Positions 54,765 to 63,916 of a DNA stretch of 64,000 nucleotides are shown in pieces. This DNA is from an uncultured Alphaproteobacteria bacterium (GTDB lineage Bacteria > Pseudomonadota > Alphaproteobacteria > GCA-2731375). The number at the start of each line of letters is the position of its first letter. Positions within the stretch are counted from its first letter, which is position 1. Location of the stretch: assembly GCA_951812805.1 (NCBI GenBank), contig CATOSZ010000009.1:258501-322500 (forward strand), in the 5' to 3' direction. Made by a program: the position numbers and the translations under genes. The notes beneath the pieces were generated by a model. It was not told the origin of the DNA, searched no databases, and saw nothing but the letters and a program-made list of their open reading frames with translations.

Positions 54765-55084
54765 AAAATCTCGGCCAGATGCTGCGTCAGGCGCAGGAAA
54801 TGCAGGGCAAGATGGAGGAGATGCAGGCCAAGCTAGCCGAGTTGGAGATCGCCGGCACCGCCGGTGCCGACATGGTCACCGTCACCCTCGACGGCAAGGG
54901 CCAGATGCGCGGCATGCGCTGCGATCCGAGCCTACTGGAGCCGGGTGCGGCCGAAATGCTCTCCGACCTCGTGGTCGCGGCGCACAACGACGCGAAGACG
55001 CGCCTCGACGCCCGCTTGGCGGAGGAAATGGGCAAGCTGACCGGCGGCCTGCAGCTGCCCCCCGGCATGAAACTGCCGTTTTGA
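54761..55084 (+). CDS. ybaB: YbaB/EbfC nucleoid-associated protein
   Basis: 107 residues, the normal length. The opening helix [22 protein letters not shown] is the family signature, followed by a beta-sheet ([15 protein letters not shown]) and a final helix. The dimer binds DNA without strong sequence preference. Its ATG overlaps the dnaX stop (ATGA), so it is translationally coupled in the dnaX-ybaB-recR operon. It ends in MKLPF. Confidence 0.95.
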   Translation: MKNLGQMLRQAQEMQGKMEEMQAKLAELEIAGTAGADMVTVTLDGKGQMRGMRCDPSLLEPGAAEMLSDLVVAAHNDAKTRLDARLAEEMGKLTGGLQLPPGMKLPF

Positions 55085-55136
55085 TCTCGGGCGGCGTCAT
55101 ACGGCGACACGGGAGCGGGACGCGCGGGGGCCCGGC

Positions 55137-55730
55137 ATGACCGGCCCGGAAATCGATCGCCTGATCCAGCTGCTGGCCCGCCTGCCGGGATTGGGCCCGC
55201 GCTCGGCCCGGCGCGCGGCGCTGCACCTGTTGAAGCGGCGCGAGGCGCTGATGCTGCCGCTGGCCGAGGCGCTGAGCCTGGCGGCGACGCGGGTCGGCGA
55301 CTGCGGGCTCTGCGGCAATCTCGACACCAGCGATCCCTGCGCGATCTGCGCCGACCCGGCCCGCGACAAGAGCCTGATCTGCGTCGTCGAGGAAGTCGCG
55401 GACCTCTGGGCGCTGGAGCGCGCCGGCGTCTTTCGCGGCCGCTACCACGTGCTGGGCGGAACGCTTTCGGCACTGGACGGCATCGGACCGGACGATCTGC
55501 GCATCGGACCGCTGGTCGCCCGCGCCGGGGCGGACGAGGTGCGCGAGGTCATTCTCGCCACCGGTGCTACCGTCGACGGCCAGACCACGGCGCACTATGT
55601 CACCGACCGCTTGAAAGCCAGCGGTGTCGAGGTCTCCCGCCTCGCCCACGGCGTTCCCGTCGGCGGCGAGCTCGATTATCTCGACGACGGCACCCTGGCG
55701 ACGGCGCTTAAGGCCCGCCGACCCTTTTGA
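55137..55730 (+). CDS. recR: Recombination mediator protein RecR
   Basis: 197 residues. The helix-hairpin-helix [21 protein letters not shown], a zinc finger of four Cys ([16 protein letters not shown]) and a Toprim domain ([16 protein letters not shown]) are in the standard order. With RecO and RecF it helps load RecA on gapped DNA. Start ATG 55137 lies 52 bases after ybaB. All three genes form the classic replication-repair operon downstream of the 4.5S RNA. Confidence 0.96.
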   Translation: MTGPEIDRLIQLLARLPGLGPRSARRAALHLLKRREALMLPLAEALSLAATRVGDCGLCGNLDTSDPCAICADPARDKSLICVVEEVADLWALERAGVFRGRYHVLGGTLSALDGIGPDDLRIGPLVARAGADEVREVILATGATVDGQTTAHYVTDRLKASGVEVSRLAHGVPVGGELDYLDDGTLATALKARRPF

Positions 55731-55752
55731 CCCCCGAACGAGGAGCCCTCCC

Positions 55753-56625
55753 ATGAAAGCAGGCGTCGTTTATCCCCAGATCGAGCTCGGCGGCGACCCG
55801 GGCGCGGTGAAGGCCTTTGCCCAGGCGGCCGAGGCGCTCGGCTACGATCACATCGTGATCTACGACCATGTGCTGGGCGCGGAGCATGCGGGGCGCGAGC
55901 CGGCGCTGACCGGTCCCTACAAGGAAAACGACCCGTTCCACGAGCCGCTGGTGACCTACGCCTATCTCGCCGGCGTGACGGAGCGGATCGGCCTCGCGAC
56001 CGGTGTCATCATCCTGCCGCAGCGCCAGACGGCGCTCTTCGCCAAGCAAGCCGCGGACGTCGATCTGTTCTCCGGCGAACGCCTCCGCCTCTGTGTCGGC
56101 ATCGGCTGGAACTGGGTGGAGTACGACGGGCTGGAGGTGCCGGGGCATTTCCGCCGCCGGGGCAAGCGCCAGGAGTTGCAGATCGAGCTGCTGCGCAAGC
56201 TGTGGGCCGAGGACGTGATCGACCACGAGGACGCCGACCACCGCATCGAGCGCGCCGGCATCCTGCCGCGGCCAAAACGGCAGATCCCGATCTGGCTCGG
56301 CGGCTTCTCCGAGGCGGCCTACGAGCGGGCCTGCCGCATCGGCGACGGCTTCCTCTTTGCCGGCCGGGCACAGGAACAGGCGGTCCAACTGAAGGCGAAG
56401 ATGATGGCCAGGCTCAGCGAATTAGGTCGCGACGCGGCGGACTTCGGCTTCGAATCGATCCAGGACTATCGCCGCGGCGACAACCAGTGGCCGGGCGATA
56501 TCGCCACCTGGCGCGAGGCCGGCGGCAGCCACATCTCGGTCGTCACCATGGGGGCAGACCTGACCACGGTGGACGCCCATATCAAGGCGATCGAGACCTG
56601 GCGCCGGGTCTACGAAACGGTCTGA
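55753..56625 (+). CDS. Luciferase-like (LLM class) flavin-dependent oxidoreductase
   Basis: 290 residues. The TIM-barrel landmarks of the LLM family are seen: AEALGYDHIVIYDHVL near the start, GLATGVIILPQRQTALFAKQAADVDLFSGERL in mid-protein, GIGWNWVEYDGL, and IPIWLGGFSEAAYERAC near the end. Such enzymes use reduced FMN or coenzyme F420. In alphaproteobacteria FMN is the more likely cofactor, though some use F420. ATG 55753 has AGGAG 7 bases upstream. It is 22 bases from recR and may be read from the same transcript. Substrate is unknown. Confidence 0.88.
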   Translation: MKAGVVYPQIELGGDPGAVKAFAQAAEALGYDHIVIYDHVLGAEHAGREPALTGPYKENDPFHEPLVTYAYLAGVTERIGLATGVIILPQRQTALFAKQAADVDLFSGERLRLCVGIGWNWVEYDGLEVPGHFRRRGKRQELQIELLRKLWAEDVIDHEDADHRIERAGILPRPKRQIPIWLGGFSEAAYERACRIGDGFLFAGRAQEQAVQLKAKMMARLSELGRDAADFGFESIQDYRRGDNQWPGDIATWREAGGSHISVVTMGADLTTVDAHIKAIETWRRVYETV

Positions 56626-56635
56626 GCCGACCCGC

Positions 56636-57544
56636 CTATTTTCGCAGGCGCGCCTCGCGGATCGCGATGTAGAGGGTGCTGGCGACGATGAGGGCGGCGC
56701 CGAGCAGCGTTTCCAGCGTCGGCCGTTCCGCGAAGAACAGCATGCCGACCAGGGCGGCGAACAGCAGGCGGCTGTATTCGAACGGGGCGACCGCGGTGGC
56801 CTCGCCGACCCGCAGGCTGTTCACCATGCAGCTCTGTCCCCAGGCGGAGAACAGGCCCATGAGTGCGATGATCGCGAGTTCGTAAAGCGTCGGGGTCTTC
56901 CAGACCACCGCCGCCGGCACCGCCGCGATCAGCCCGATGATGACGTAGGACCAGACCAGGATGCGGAGCGGCGGTTCGGTCGAGGTCAGGCGCTTGATCA
57001 TCGTCGTCACGCCGGCCGAGAACACCGCGGCGAGCGCACCGACCAGGGTCCAGGGATCGAAGCCGGCCGCACCCGGCTGTACGCAGACGACGACGCCGAT
57101 GAAGCCGATGCAGGTCGCCAGCGTCCGTCGCCAGCGGACGATCTCCCCCAGAAACAGCGCCGCCAGCACGATCATGAACAGCGTCCGGGTAAAGCCGAGC
57201 GTCGTCGCCAGGGTCAACTCCAGGTGCGCCAGCGCCAACATCATCGTGACGATGCCGCAGACGCCGAACAGGCTGCGCACGATATGGGCGCCCGGGCGAT
57301 CGGTGCGCAACGTTCCCCGCGGCGCCCGCAGGACCGCCGGCGATATGACGAGGAAAGCGAAGACGGCGCGCAGGGCCACGATCTCGAAGATCGGCATCGT
57401 TTGCGCGGCGATCTTGATGCACACGGCCATGCCGGTGAAGCCGACCCCGGCCAACAACATCCAGAGCGCACCGCGGACGTTACCCGGCAGGCGATCCCAC
57501 CACCGCAGGAAGGGCGCGAAATGTCGTCTCGCCTGAGCGTGCAC
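56636..57544 (-). CDS. EamA/DMT-family permease
   Basis: 302 residues, ten predicted membrane helices in two EamA halves. GALWMLLAGVGFTGMAVCIK is the first helix, GFTRTLFMIVLAALFLGE ends the first half, and LLFAALVGMLFFAERPTLET the second. It would carry a small metabolite across the inner membrane; several relatives take up S-adenosylmethionine or export amino acids, but the substrate is not assigned. The start is GTG at 57544. It converges on the luciferase-like gene with a 10-base gap, and is divergent from the bicupin operon. Confidence 0.88.
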   Translation of the reverse strand: MHAQARRHFAPFLRWWDRLPGNVRGALWMLLAGVGFTGMAVCIKIAAQTMPIFEIVALRAVFAFLVISPAVLRAPRGTLRTDRPGAHIVRSLFGVCGIVTMMLALAHLELTLATTLGFTRTLFMIVLAALFLGEIVRWRRTLATCIGFIGVVVCVQPGAAGFDPWTLVGALAAVFSAGVTTMIKRLTSTEPPLRILVWSYVIIGLIAAVPAAVVWKTPTLYELAIIALMGLFSAWGQSCMVNSLRVGEATAVAPFEYSRLLFAALVGMLFFAERPTLETLLGAALIVASTLYIAIREARLRK

Positions 57545-57722
57545 AGTTCTTCCTGAAGTGAAAATCGAGAAAGGCCGGCCGGCAACGGATCGACATTGCC
57601 CCGGTAGCCTCCTTTCCTAACAGGTTCGAGGCGTTCGTGCCGCGTGAGCACGACATGACGCGCATTTGTCACGGCGCCGGCGCCTCCGGTTTCCTCGCCC
57701 CCGGATCCATGACAAAATCAAA

Positions 57723-57732
57723 CGAACGTTCG
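57723..57732. promoter_or_regulatory. CGAACGTTCG palindrome before the bicupin-TauD operon
   Basis: A 10-base perfect palindrome flanked by AT-rich bases (AAATCAAA before, GAAAG after) lies 28 bases upstream of the bicupin start and just before its ribosome site (AGGAGGAG). The position fits a repressor operator. No cognate regulator is identified, though the LuxR gene at the operon end is a candidate. Confidence 0.25.
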
Positions 57733-57760
57733 GAAAGCTGTCCAGGAGGAGCCGAAACGC

Positions 57761-58711
57761 ATGCTCGAAGAGAAGCCCGTGACGTCCATCGCGGACCTGC
57801 CGCCGCAGCGCGCCGCCAACCCGCGGAGCCCGGCGGAAGCCCGCGCCCGGTTCTTCAACACCGGCAACGGCTTCGACGTGCAGTTGCCCGAGGTGCCCGA
57901 CCACGTCTTCACCGAGGAACCGCGCCGCGCCCTCGATCCCGCGACGGGGACGGGGCTGATCCCCTGCGACCTTGCCGCTGAGATGCAATCGGCCTTTCCC
58001 GCGACCTCGCCCCTGGTGATGGCGCGCTATGCCCGCGTGCGGGCAGGCGAGACGCTGGCGACACGCTTCAACTCCAGCGGCGTCATCGTCTATGTCATGA
58101 CGGGCACGGGCGAGGTCGCCTGCGCCGGTGAGCGCGTCGCCTGGGGTCCGGGCGACGTCATCCTGCTGCCGGGCGGCGTTGAGACCGATTACCGGGCGGA
58201 AGGCGACGACGCGGTGCTGTGGATCGTCGACAACGAACCGCAGTTCGCGCTGGAGAACGCGCGGGCGCCGGCGCCGGGCGATGCGCCGACGGCGGTCGTG
58301 CATTATCCGGCCGACGAAATCGCGCGGCAGATCGAACTGATCTACGACATCGGCCGGGGCGAGGAAATCGCCGGCTCGGCGCTGATCTTCTCCTCCGAGG
58401 GGCAGGAGGCGAGCCGCAATGTCCTGCCGACCCTGACGGCGGCGATGAACTCGCTGCCGCCGGGCGTGACACAGCGCCCGCACCGGCACAATTCCGTCGC
58501 CGTGTCCCTGGTCATCCGGGGCGAGGGCTGTTTCTCCATGATCGACGGCCGGCGCAAGGACTGGGCCCCCTGGGCGACGACGGTGACGCCGCCGGTCTCG
58601 GTCCACTCGCACCACAACGAGGGCTCGGAACAGGCCTTGTTCCTGATCATCCAGGATGGCGGCATCTATTATCACGCCCGTACCATGGGCTTCGAATTCG
58701 TCGACGCGTGA
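57761..58711 (+). CDS. Bicupin protein, gentisate 1,2-dioxygenase-like fold
   Basis: 316 residues with two cupin barrels. The second (about 220-310) has metal-binding histidines in RPHRHNSVAVSLVI and HSHHNEG. The first (about 95-165) keeps the barrel (VIVYVMTGTGEVA, GPGDVILLPGG) but lacks histidines at the metal positions. Gentisate dioxygenases also use one metal site, so ring-cleavage or another dioxygenase role is possible. ATG 57761 is preceded by AGGAGGAG. The gene lies 20 bases before the TauD-like dioxygenase and forms an operon with it. Confidence 0.8.
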   Translation: MLEEKPVTSIADLPPQRAANPRSPAEARARFFNTGNGFDVQLPEVPDHVFTEEPRRALDPATGTGLIPCDLAAEMQSAFPATSPLVMARYARVRAGETLATRFNSSGVIVYVMTGTGEVACAGERVAWGPGDVILLPGGVETDYRAEGDDAVLWIVDNEPQFALENARAPAPGDAPTAVVHYPADEIARQIELIYDIGRGEEIAGSALIFSSEGQEASRNVLPTLTAAMNSLPPGVTQRPHRHNSVAVSLVIRGEGCFSMIDGRRKDWAPWATTVTPPVSVHSHHNEGSEQALFLIIQDGGIYYHARTMGFEFVDA

Positions 58712-58731
58712 AGCTGAAGGGAGGTTGCATC

Positions 58732-59607
58732 GTGAACGCCATGGACATCGAAATCCGCAAGCTGCATCCGGCGATCGGCGCCGAGGTGCGCGGCCTCGAC
58801 CTCACCCGGCCCCTGCCCGAGGCGACCCGCCAGGCCGTCCACCAGGCCTGGATGGACAATCTGATCCTGGTCTTTCCCGACCAGGACATCACGGATGAAC
58901 AGCAAATCGCCTTCAGCCGCGGCTTCGGCGATCTGGAGGTACATCACCAGAAGATCATCCGTTCCACCCGCGCGCCGGAGATCTTCCGGGTCGCCAACGT
59001 CGACGACGACGGCAAGATGATGCGCCCCGGCAACCCTGTGGTCGAACAGCTCGCCCAGGCACGGCGCTGGCATACGGACAGCAGCTTCCGCGAGGTGCCC
59101 TCCATGGGCTCCGTCCTGCGCGGGGTCGAGGTGAGCCGGACCGGCGGCCAAACCTGCTTCATCAATATGTACGCGGTGCTGGACGCCCTGCCGCCGGCGC
59201 TCCGCAACCAGGTCGAGGGCAGGCGCGCGCGGCATGACTTCGGCTATCTGCACGCCTTCGCCAAGCTGAAACCGCTGAGCGCGGAAGAACGGGCTGCCAT
59301 GCCGCCGGTCTGGCAGCCGATGGTCCGCCGCCATCCGGTCACCGGACGCAAATCCCTCTATATCAGCCCGATCTACAACGACCAGGTCGAAGGCATGAGC
59401 GAATCCGACGCCACCGCCTTCATCGAGGAACTGGCGACCTTTGCCGAACAGGACCGCTTCGTCTATCGCCACCGCTGGGAGACGAACGACATGGTGATCT
59501 GGGACAACCGCTGCACCATGCACCTGGTGACGCCGCACGATCCGGAGGAGCGCCGCATCATGCACCGCACCACCATCGCCGGCGAGGAGGCGGTGGTCGC
59601 CGCCTAG
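58732..59607 (+). CDS. TauD/TfdA-family 2-oxoglutarate dioxygenase
   Basis: 291 residues. The iron triad is His and Asp in WHTDSSF and His in RCTMHLVTPHD; the Arg in RRIMHRTT binds 2-oxoglutarate. IGAEVRGLDLTRPL is the usual N-terminal family motif. Members cleave taurine, 2,4-D and other substrates by hydroxylation. GTG 58732 was chosen because GGGAGG lies 7 bases before it; ATG 58741 would be too far. The gene pairs with the bicupin upstream. Substrate is not assigned. Confidence 0.88.
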   Translation: MNAMDIEIRKLHPAIGAEVRGLDLTRPLPEATRQAVHQAWMDNLILVFPDQDITDEQQIAFSRGFGDLEVHHQKIIRSTRAPEIFRVANVDDDGKMMRPGNPVVEQLAQARRWHTDSSFREVPSMGSVLRGVEVSRTGGQTCFINMYAVLDALPPALRNQVEGRRARHDFGYLHAFAKLKPLSAEERAAMPPVWQPMVRRHPVTGRKSLYISPIYNDQVEGMSESDATAFIEELATFAEQDRFVYRHRWETNDMVIWDNRCTMHLVTPHDPEERRIMHRTTIAGEEAVVAA

Positions 59608-59623
59608 AGCAGGCTCTGGCGCG

Positions 59624-60658
59624 TCAAGCGTCGGGGGCGTCCGGCGCCTCGGCGCTGATCGCCGCCGGGCCGGTCAGCAACAACTTGACCAGCTCCGCCT
59701 GGCGGTTGGTCGCGGTCTTGCGGAAGACCTGCTTTAGCTGTGAACGCACGGTGTGGATCGAGACCTTGGTGTCGGCCGCGAGTTCGTCGACCTGCAGACC
59801 CCGGGCGATGCCGAGGGCGAGGCGCGCCTCGACCCGGGTGAGGCTATAGAGGCCGCGCAGAACGTCTTCGTCGAGCGCGATGCCCTGTTCGGGATCGGAG
59901 ATGAAGATCGCGGCACCATTGTTTTCGCTCTGACGGCGACGGCCCGAGAGCGGCGTCACCAGGATATTCAGGGCCTGGCGCATCGAGGGCCGGGAAATCG
60001 TCAGCGCGCAACTCGCATCCTCCGCGATCGTGCCGGCGATGGTACTGCGCACCAGCTCGAGCAAGGCCCGCGTCTCGTCGCCGTCGGCGGCACGGAAGAC
60101 GCCGTCGAGGCCGACCATCAGACCGTCGGCATCGGCGATGATGCCGCGCGCCTTGGCATTGGTCATCAGGACGCGGCCCCGCGCATCGAGCATCATCACG
60201 CCCATCTGCAGGCGATCGAGCACACCGGTGGCCGCACTCTCGGCCGCGTCGCTCGCGGCACGTTCGCGCCGGGCGCGGCCCTGGCGATACCGCTCCACCG
60301 CACGGCGCAGCAAATGGGCGAAACGGCCCGCCGCCACGTCGGCGCCTGAGATGTGATCCTCGGCGCCGGCCTGCACCAGCTTGAGGGCCAGGTCGTCGTC
60401 CCCCTCTTCGGCGACGACGACCAGGGGCAACGCCGATAGTTCGCCCGCCAGGCGACGTGCCGCCCGCAGCCCGGTCGCATCCGAGGTGCCGAGCGCCAAG
60501 ACCACGACGTCAGGACGGCCCTGGCCGGCGGTTTCGCGCGCCTGTTCGATATCGGAGATGGCGGTGACCTGGAAGTCGTCGCCGCCGAGCGCCTTTTCGA
60601 GGGATTGGGCGAGCGCCGCGCGACGCGAGATCAGGAGGACGTGAATGGACTCGCTCAT
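59624..60658 (-). CDS. LuxR-type regulator with degenerate receiver and PAS-like domain
   Basis: 344 residues. The N-terminal 120 residues look like a response-regulator fold (IHVLLISRRAALAQSLEKAL) but both the acidic pocket and the phospho-acceptor are missing: VVVLALGTSDATG has Ala where Asp is expected. A PAS-like part follows (QMGVMMLDARGRVLMTN). The C-terminal helix-turn-helix LTRVEARLALGIARGLQVDELAADTKVSIHTVRSQLKQVF is LuxR-type. It cannot be controlled by normal phosphorylation. It converges on the bicupin-TauD operon. Its DNA-binding half is a paralogue of that at 34896-35930. Confidence 0.85.
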   Translation of the reverse strand: MSESIHVLLISRRAALAQSLEKALGGDDFQVTAISDIEQARETAGQGRPDVVVLALGTSDATGLRAARRLAGELSALPLVVVAEEGDDDLALKLVQAGAEDHISGADVAAGRFAHLLRRAVERYRQGRARRERAASDAAESAATGVLDRLQMGVMMLDARGRVLMTNAKARGIIADADGLMVGLDGVFRAADGDETRALLELVRSTIAGTIAEDASCALTISRPSMRQALNILVTPLSGRRRQSENNGAAIFISDPEQGIALDEDVLRGLYSLTRVEARLALGIARGLQVDELAADTKVSIHTVRSQLKQVFRKTATNRQAELVKLLLTGPAAISAEAPDAPDA

Positions 60659-60787
60659 CGCGCTATCCAGGCCTCCCCAATGCGAACGCCACCCGCAGGA
60701 TCCAGCCCATACGATCCGGGCGAGCGTCGAGAACTCCGAAGCCCCGCCGACGCGGAGCCGCGCCGGTTCGCCGGCGCATCGATCGGG

Positions 60788-62197
60788 CTATTTCTTGGTC
60801 AGGCCTCGGCCGGGCTTCCAGTCCGGGTCGACGGCGGCGCCCTTGCGGAACCCGGTCGCCGCTTCCTCCGGCACTTTCATGTCGAGCGCGTTCAAAAGCT
60901 CACCCGTGTCGGACAATATGCTGTACTTGCCGAAGAGCGCGGTAAAGTCCGCCGTGGTCAAGCGGGTGCGCGAGAGGAACAGCTCGTTCTCGCCGTCCAG
61001 AAGGTCCAAGAGGTCACGCTGGCCGATCTCGAACTCCTGCCGGTAGGTCGAGACCACCTGCGAATTGGAGAGCACCTGGTCGTTCAGCACGACGCTTTCC
61101 TTCTTGGCCGATTCAGTCGCAATCTAGGCGAGACGAACCTGCTCCTCGATGATGCGCTGCAGGCTAAGCACGCGGGCCCGCGCCTCGCCGATCCGCTCCA
61201 CCGTTTCCATGCGGCGGGCCTCGTCGATGCCGCCCTTGAAGATGTTCAGCTCGAAGCGCAGCAGGGCGGTGAAATCGTTGTTCTCGCCCTCGACACCGTC
61301 GAGATTGTTGTTGGCGGAGCCTTGAACCTCGAGCCGCAGGGTCGGGTAGAAGTCGCCTTCCACCACGCGACGCTCGCCGTGGGCGACGTCGATTTCGGCC
61401 GCCACGGCCCGCACGGCGGGATTGTTGTTGAGAGCTTGCTGCACCGCCGCTTCGATGCTCGGCGGCAGCACCTCGTCGGAAAGCTGCGGGCGCACCAGGT
61501 CGCGCGGCTCCTCGCCGGTAAGGCGAATGAAGCCGGCAACCGCGTCCTCACGGTCCTTTTCCGCGCGAATGAACGCGTCCTTGGCCGCCGCCAGACGCGC
61601 CTCCGACTGCTGAAGATCACCGACGCCCTTGGCGCCGTCCTCGACCAGGCGGCGCACGTCGGCGATGATATCCTCGTGCACCTGCACGTTGTCCATGTTG
61701 AGCTGGACGATCTCGTCGTTACGCAGCACGTCGAGATAGGCCTGGATGGTGTTGAGCGCGATAACTTCCGAACGCTCCCGCACCCGGTGGCTGGCCGCGT
61801 CCACCCGGCTCGCCCGCACGTCGACCTCGCCTTCGCGGGCGAAGCCGTCGAACAGCAGCTGGCTTAGGGTCAACGCACTCTCGTTCCGCCACAGCCAGCG
61901 GCCGTTCGGCGAACTGGTCGAATTCTCGGTCCATTCCGGCCCCGACGCGGCGCGTACGTCCAGACGGGGGTAGTAGAGGCCGCGCACCTCGCGCAACTCC
62001 GCCTGCGTCGCCCGCCGGTTCGATGTCGCCTCCTCCACCTCCGGGTGGGTGGCGATCGCCATCTGCACCGTATCGCTGAGCGAGCCGGCCTGGCTGGCGA
62101 AGGGAATGAGCGCACAAGCGGCGGCGCCGAGAAGCAGCCCGCCGATGCGACCAAAACTCGTCTTTGTTTCCATGCGATTACGGCCCAGATGCTTCAT
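60788..62197 (-). pseudogene. tolC: TolC-family outer membrane efflux protein, one in-frame amber codon
   Basis: A 470-codon frame coding for a TolC-like protein, interrupted only at codon 358 by TAG (61124-61126). Before it: a signal peptide ending near ASQAGS, then TolC repeats with GLYYPRLDVRA and LSQLLFDGFAREGEVDVRAS. After it the same frame continues with the second-repeat motif TYRQEFEIGQRDLLDLLDGENELF, and ends at 60788. The amber falls where relatives have Trp (VRLAW), so TGG to TAG is the simplest change. TolC proteins form the outer membrane tunnel of type I secretion and efflux pumps. Truncation would remove the last barrel and tunnel helices. Readthrough or a sequencing error could also explain it. 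Confidence 0.85.
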
Positions 62198-62368
62198 GTC
62201 CGACGCCCCACGTCAATCTAACCACGCCCAAGGGCCTTTGGCCCCACCGCCCCCGCGATTCCCGCCACCACAGCCTTGCTGAAAGGCCTTTCGAAGCGGA
62301 ACGGGAGGATCACGCCGAACAGCACGATCCCCTGGTACGGATGCGGGCCTAGCATATCGAAACACTAG

Positions 62369-63912
62369 CAGCCTGTCGGACTTGAGCCGAGTTTCGAGAT
62401 GAGATTCACTGTCACGGTCTGATTCTCTCCTGCGCGGTGATTTTGTGATGAGCAACTTTCGACAGGTTGACCGGGAGACCAGCTATCTTCTGCCGCCTTC
62501 GGTGGACGAATGGCTGCCTGATCGTCATCTGGCGCGCTTCGTGGTCGATGTGCTGGAGCAGCTGGATCTCTCTGCGTTCGTGAAGGCCTATCGTGGTTCG
62601 GGCTCGGCGGCGCATCACCCGAGCGTCCTGCTGGGCCTGCTGATCTACGGCTACGCGACGGGGGTGCATTCCAGCCGGAAGCTGGAGCGGGCGAGCTATG
62701 ATTCGGTGGCCTTCCGCTTCATCGCGGCAAACGACCACCCCGACCACGACACGATCGCCACGTTCCGCCGTCGCTTCCTGCCGCTGATCGAGGGGCTGTT
62801 CGTGCAGGTTCTGCTGCTGGCGCGGCAGGCCGGCATGCTGCAACTGGGCACGGTGGCGCTGGACGGGACGAAGATCCATGCCGACGCGAGCCGGCACAGC
62901 GCCCTGTCGTGGCAGCGTGCGGGCGAGATCGAAGCCCGGCTGCGGGCCGAGGTGGCGGAGTTGATGGCGTTGGCGGAAGCGGCGGACCGGTCCGAGGTTC
63001 CCGACGGCATGAGCGTGCCGGAGGAGCTGGCACGGCGCGAGGACCGGCTGGCGGCGATCGCCGCGGCGAAGGCGGAGATCGAGGCGCGGGCGGCCGAGCG
63101 TCATGCGCGGGAGCAGGCGGAGTACGAAGAGAAGCTGGCAGCCCGCGAGGCGAAGGAAACGCGGACCGGCCGCAAGCCGGGCGGGCGGCCACCGAAGCCG
63201 CCGGAGCCGGGGCCACGGGCGAAGGACCAGGTCAACCTGACGGACCCGGACTCGCGCATCATGCCGGTGGCCGGCGGCGGCTTCGAGCAGTGCTACAACG
63301 CCCAGGCTGCGGTGGCCGCCGGCAGCCTGCTGGTGGTCAGCGCCGACGTGGTGCAGGCGGCGAACGACAAGCAGCAGATCGAACCGACGCTCGAAGCACT
63401 CGCCGGCCTGCCGGACGGGCTTGGCGAGGTCGAGACCCTGTTGGCGGACAGCGGCTACTTCAGCCAGGCCAACGTCGAGGCCTGCGGGGAAGCGGAGATC
63501 GCGCCGCTGATCGCGCTCGGCCGGGAGCACCACCATCTTTCCTGGCGGGACCGCTTCGCCGAGGCGCCGCCAGCGCCCGAGGATCCGACGCCGCTCGAGG
63601 CGATGTGCCATCGCCTGGCCACACCCGAGGGCCGGGCGCTCTACGCGCTTCGCAAGCAGACGCCGGAGCCGGTGTTCGGCATCATCAAATCGGTGATGGG
63701 CTTGCGTCAGTTCAGCCTGCGCGGCCTCGACAAGGCGAAGGGGGAATGGACCTTGGCCACGCTCTCCTGGAACATCAAGCGGATGTTCGTCCTCAGCCAC
63801 GCCTGAACGGGCGGGCCAACCCGCGTTCGCAACTTCATGGGGGTAAATCCATGACATCGACGCCCGCCAAGCCAATCTTACCAATCCTTGCATGCCCGAG
63901 TCCGACAGGCTG
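62369..63912 (+). mobile_element. IS1182-family insertion sequence (1544 bp)
   Basis: Inverted ends are CAGCCTGTCGGACT at the left, repeated as the complement at the right (matching 14 bases). Both ends are flanked by CTAG (62365-62368 and 63913-63916), the expected 4-base palindromic target duplication. The element sits upstream of the tolC-type gene, 171 bases from its start, and may separate it from its original promoter. The 62198-62364 stretch has no convincing gene. Confidence 0.92.
62448..63806 (+). CDS. IS1182-family transposase
   Basis: 452 residues. The N-terminal region has SYLLPPSVDEWLPDRHLARF, the usual IS1182/IS5-like start, then DHDTIATFRRR. The catalytic Asp residues are in ALDGTKIHADAS and LLADSGYFS, and the Glu is near EPVFGIIKSVMGLRQFSLRG. 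An Arg/Glu-rich coiled region (about 145-235) lies in between. The start at 62448 follows a GTG at 62445; no strong ribosome site is visible. The frame is intact, so the element may be mobile. Confidence 0.92.
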   Translation: MSNFRQVDRETSYLLPPSVDEWLPDRHLARFVVDVLEQLDLSAFVKAYRGSGSAAHHPSVLLGLLIYGYATGVHSSRKLERASYDSVAFRFIAANDHPDHDTIATFRRRFLPLIEGLFVQVLLLARQAGMLQLGTVALDGTKIHADASRHSALSWQRAGEIEARLRAEVAELMALAEAADRSEVPDGMSVPEELARREDRLAAIAAAKAEIEARAAERHAREQAEYEEKLAAREAKETRTGRKPGGRPPKPPEPGPRAKDQVNLTDPDSRIMPVAGGGFEQCYNAQAAVAAGSLLVVSADVVQAANDKQQIEPTLEALAGLPDGLGEVETLLADSGYFSQANVEACGEAEIAPLIALGREHHHLSWRDRFAEAPPAPEDPTPLEAMCHRLATPEGRALYALRKQTPEPVFGIIKSVMGLRQFSLRGLDKAKGEWTLATLSWNIKRMFVLSHA

Positions 63913-63916
63913 CTAG

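Noticed and set aside
62218..62355. A 45-codon minus-strand frame (MLGPHPYQGIVLFGV...) just before tolC
   Set aside because: It has no ribosome site and no recognisable family, and it sits in a short gap next to an insertion sequence. Chance frames of this length are common in GC-rich DNA.
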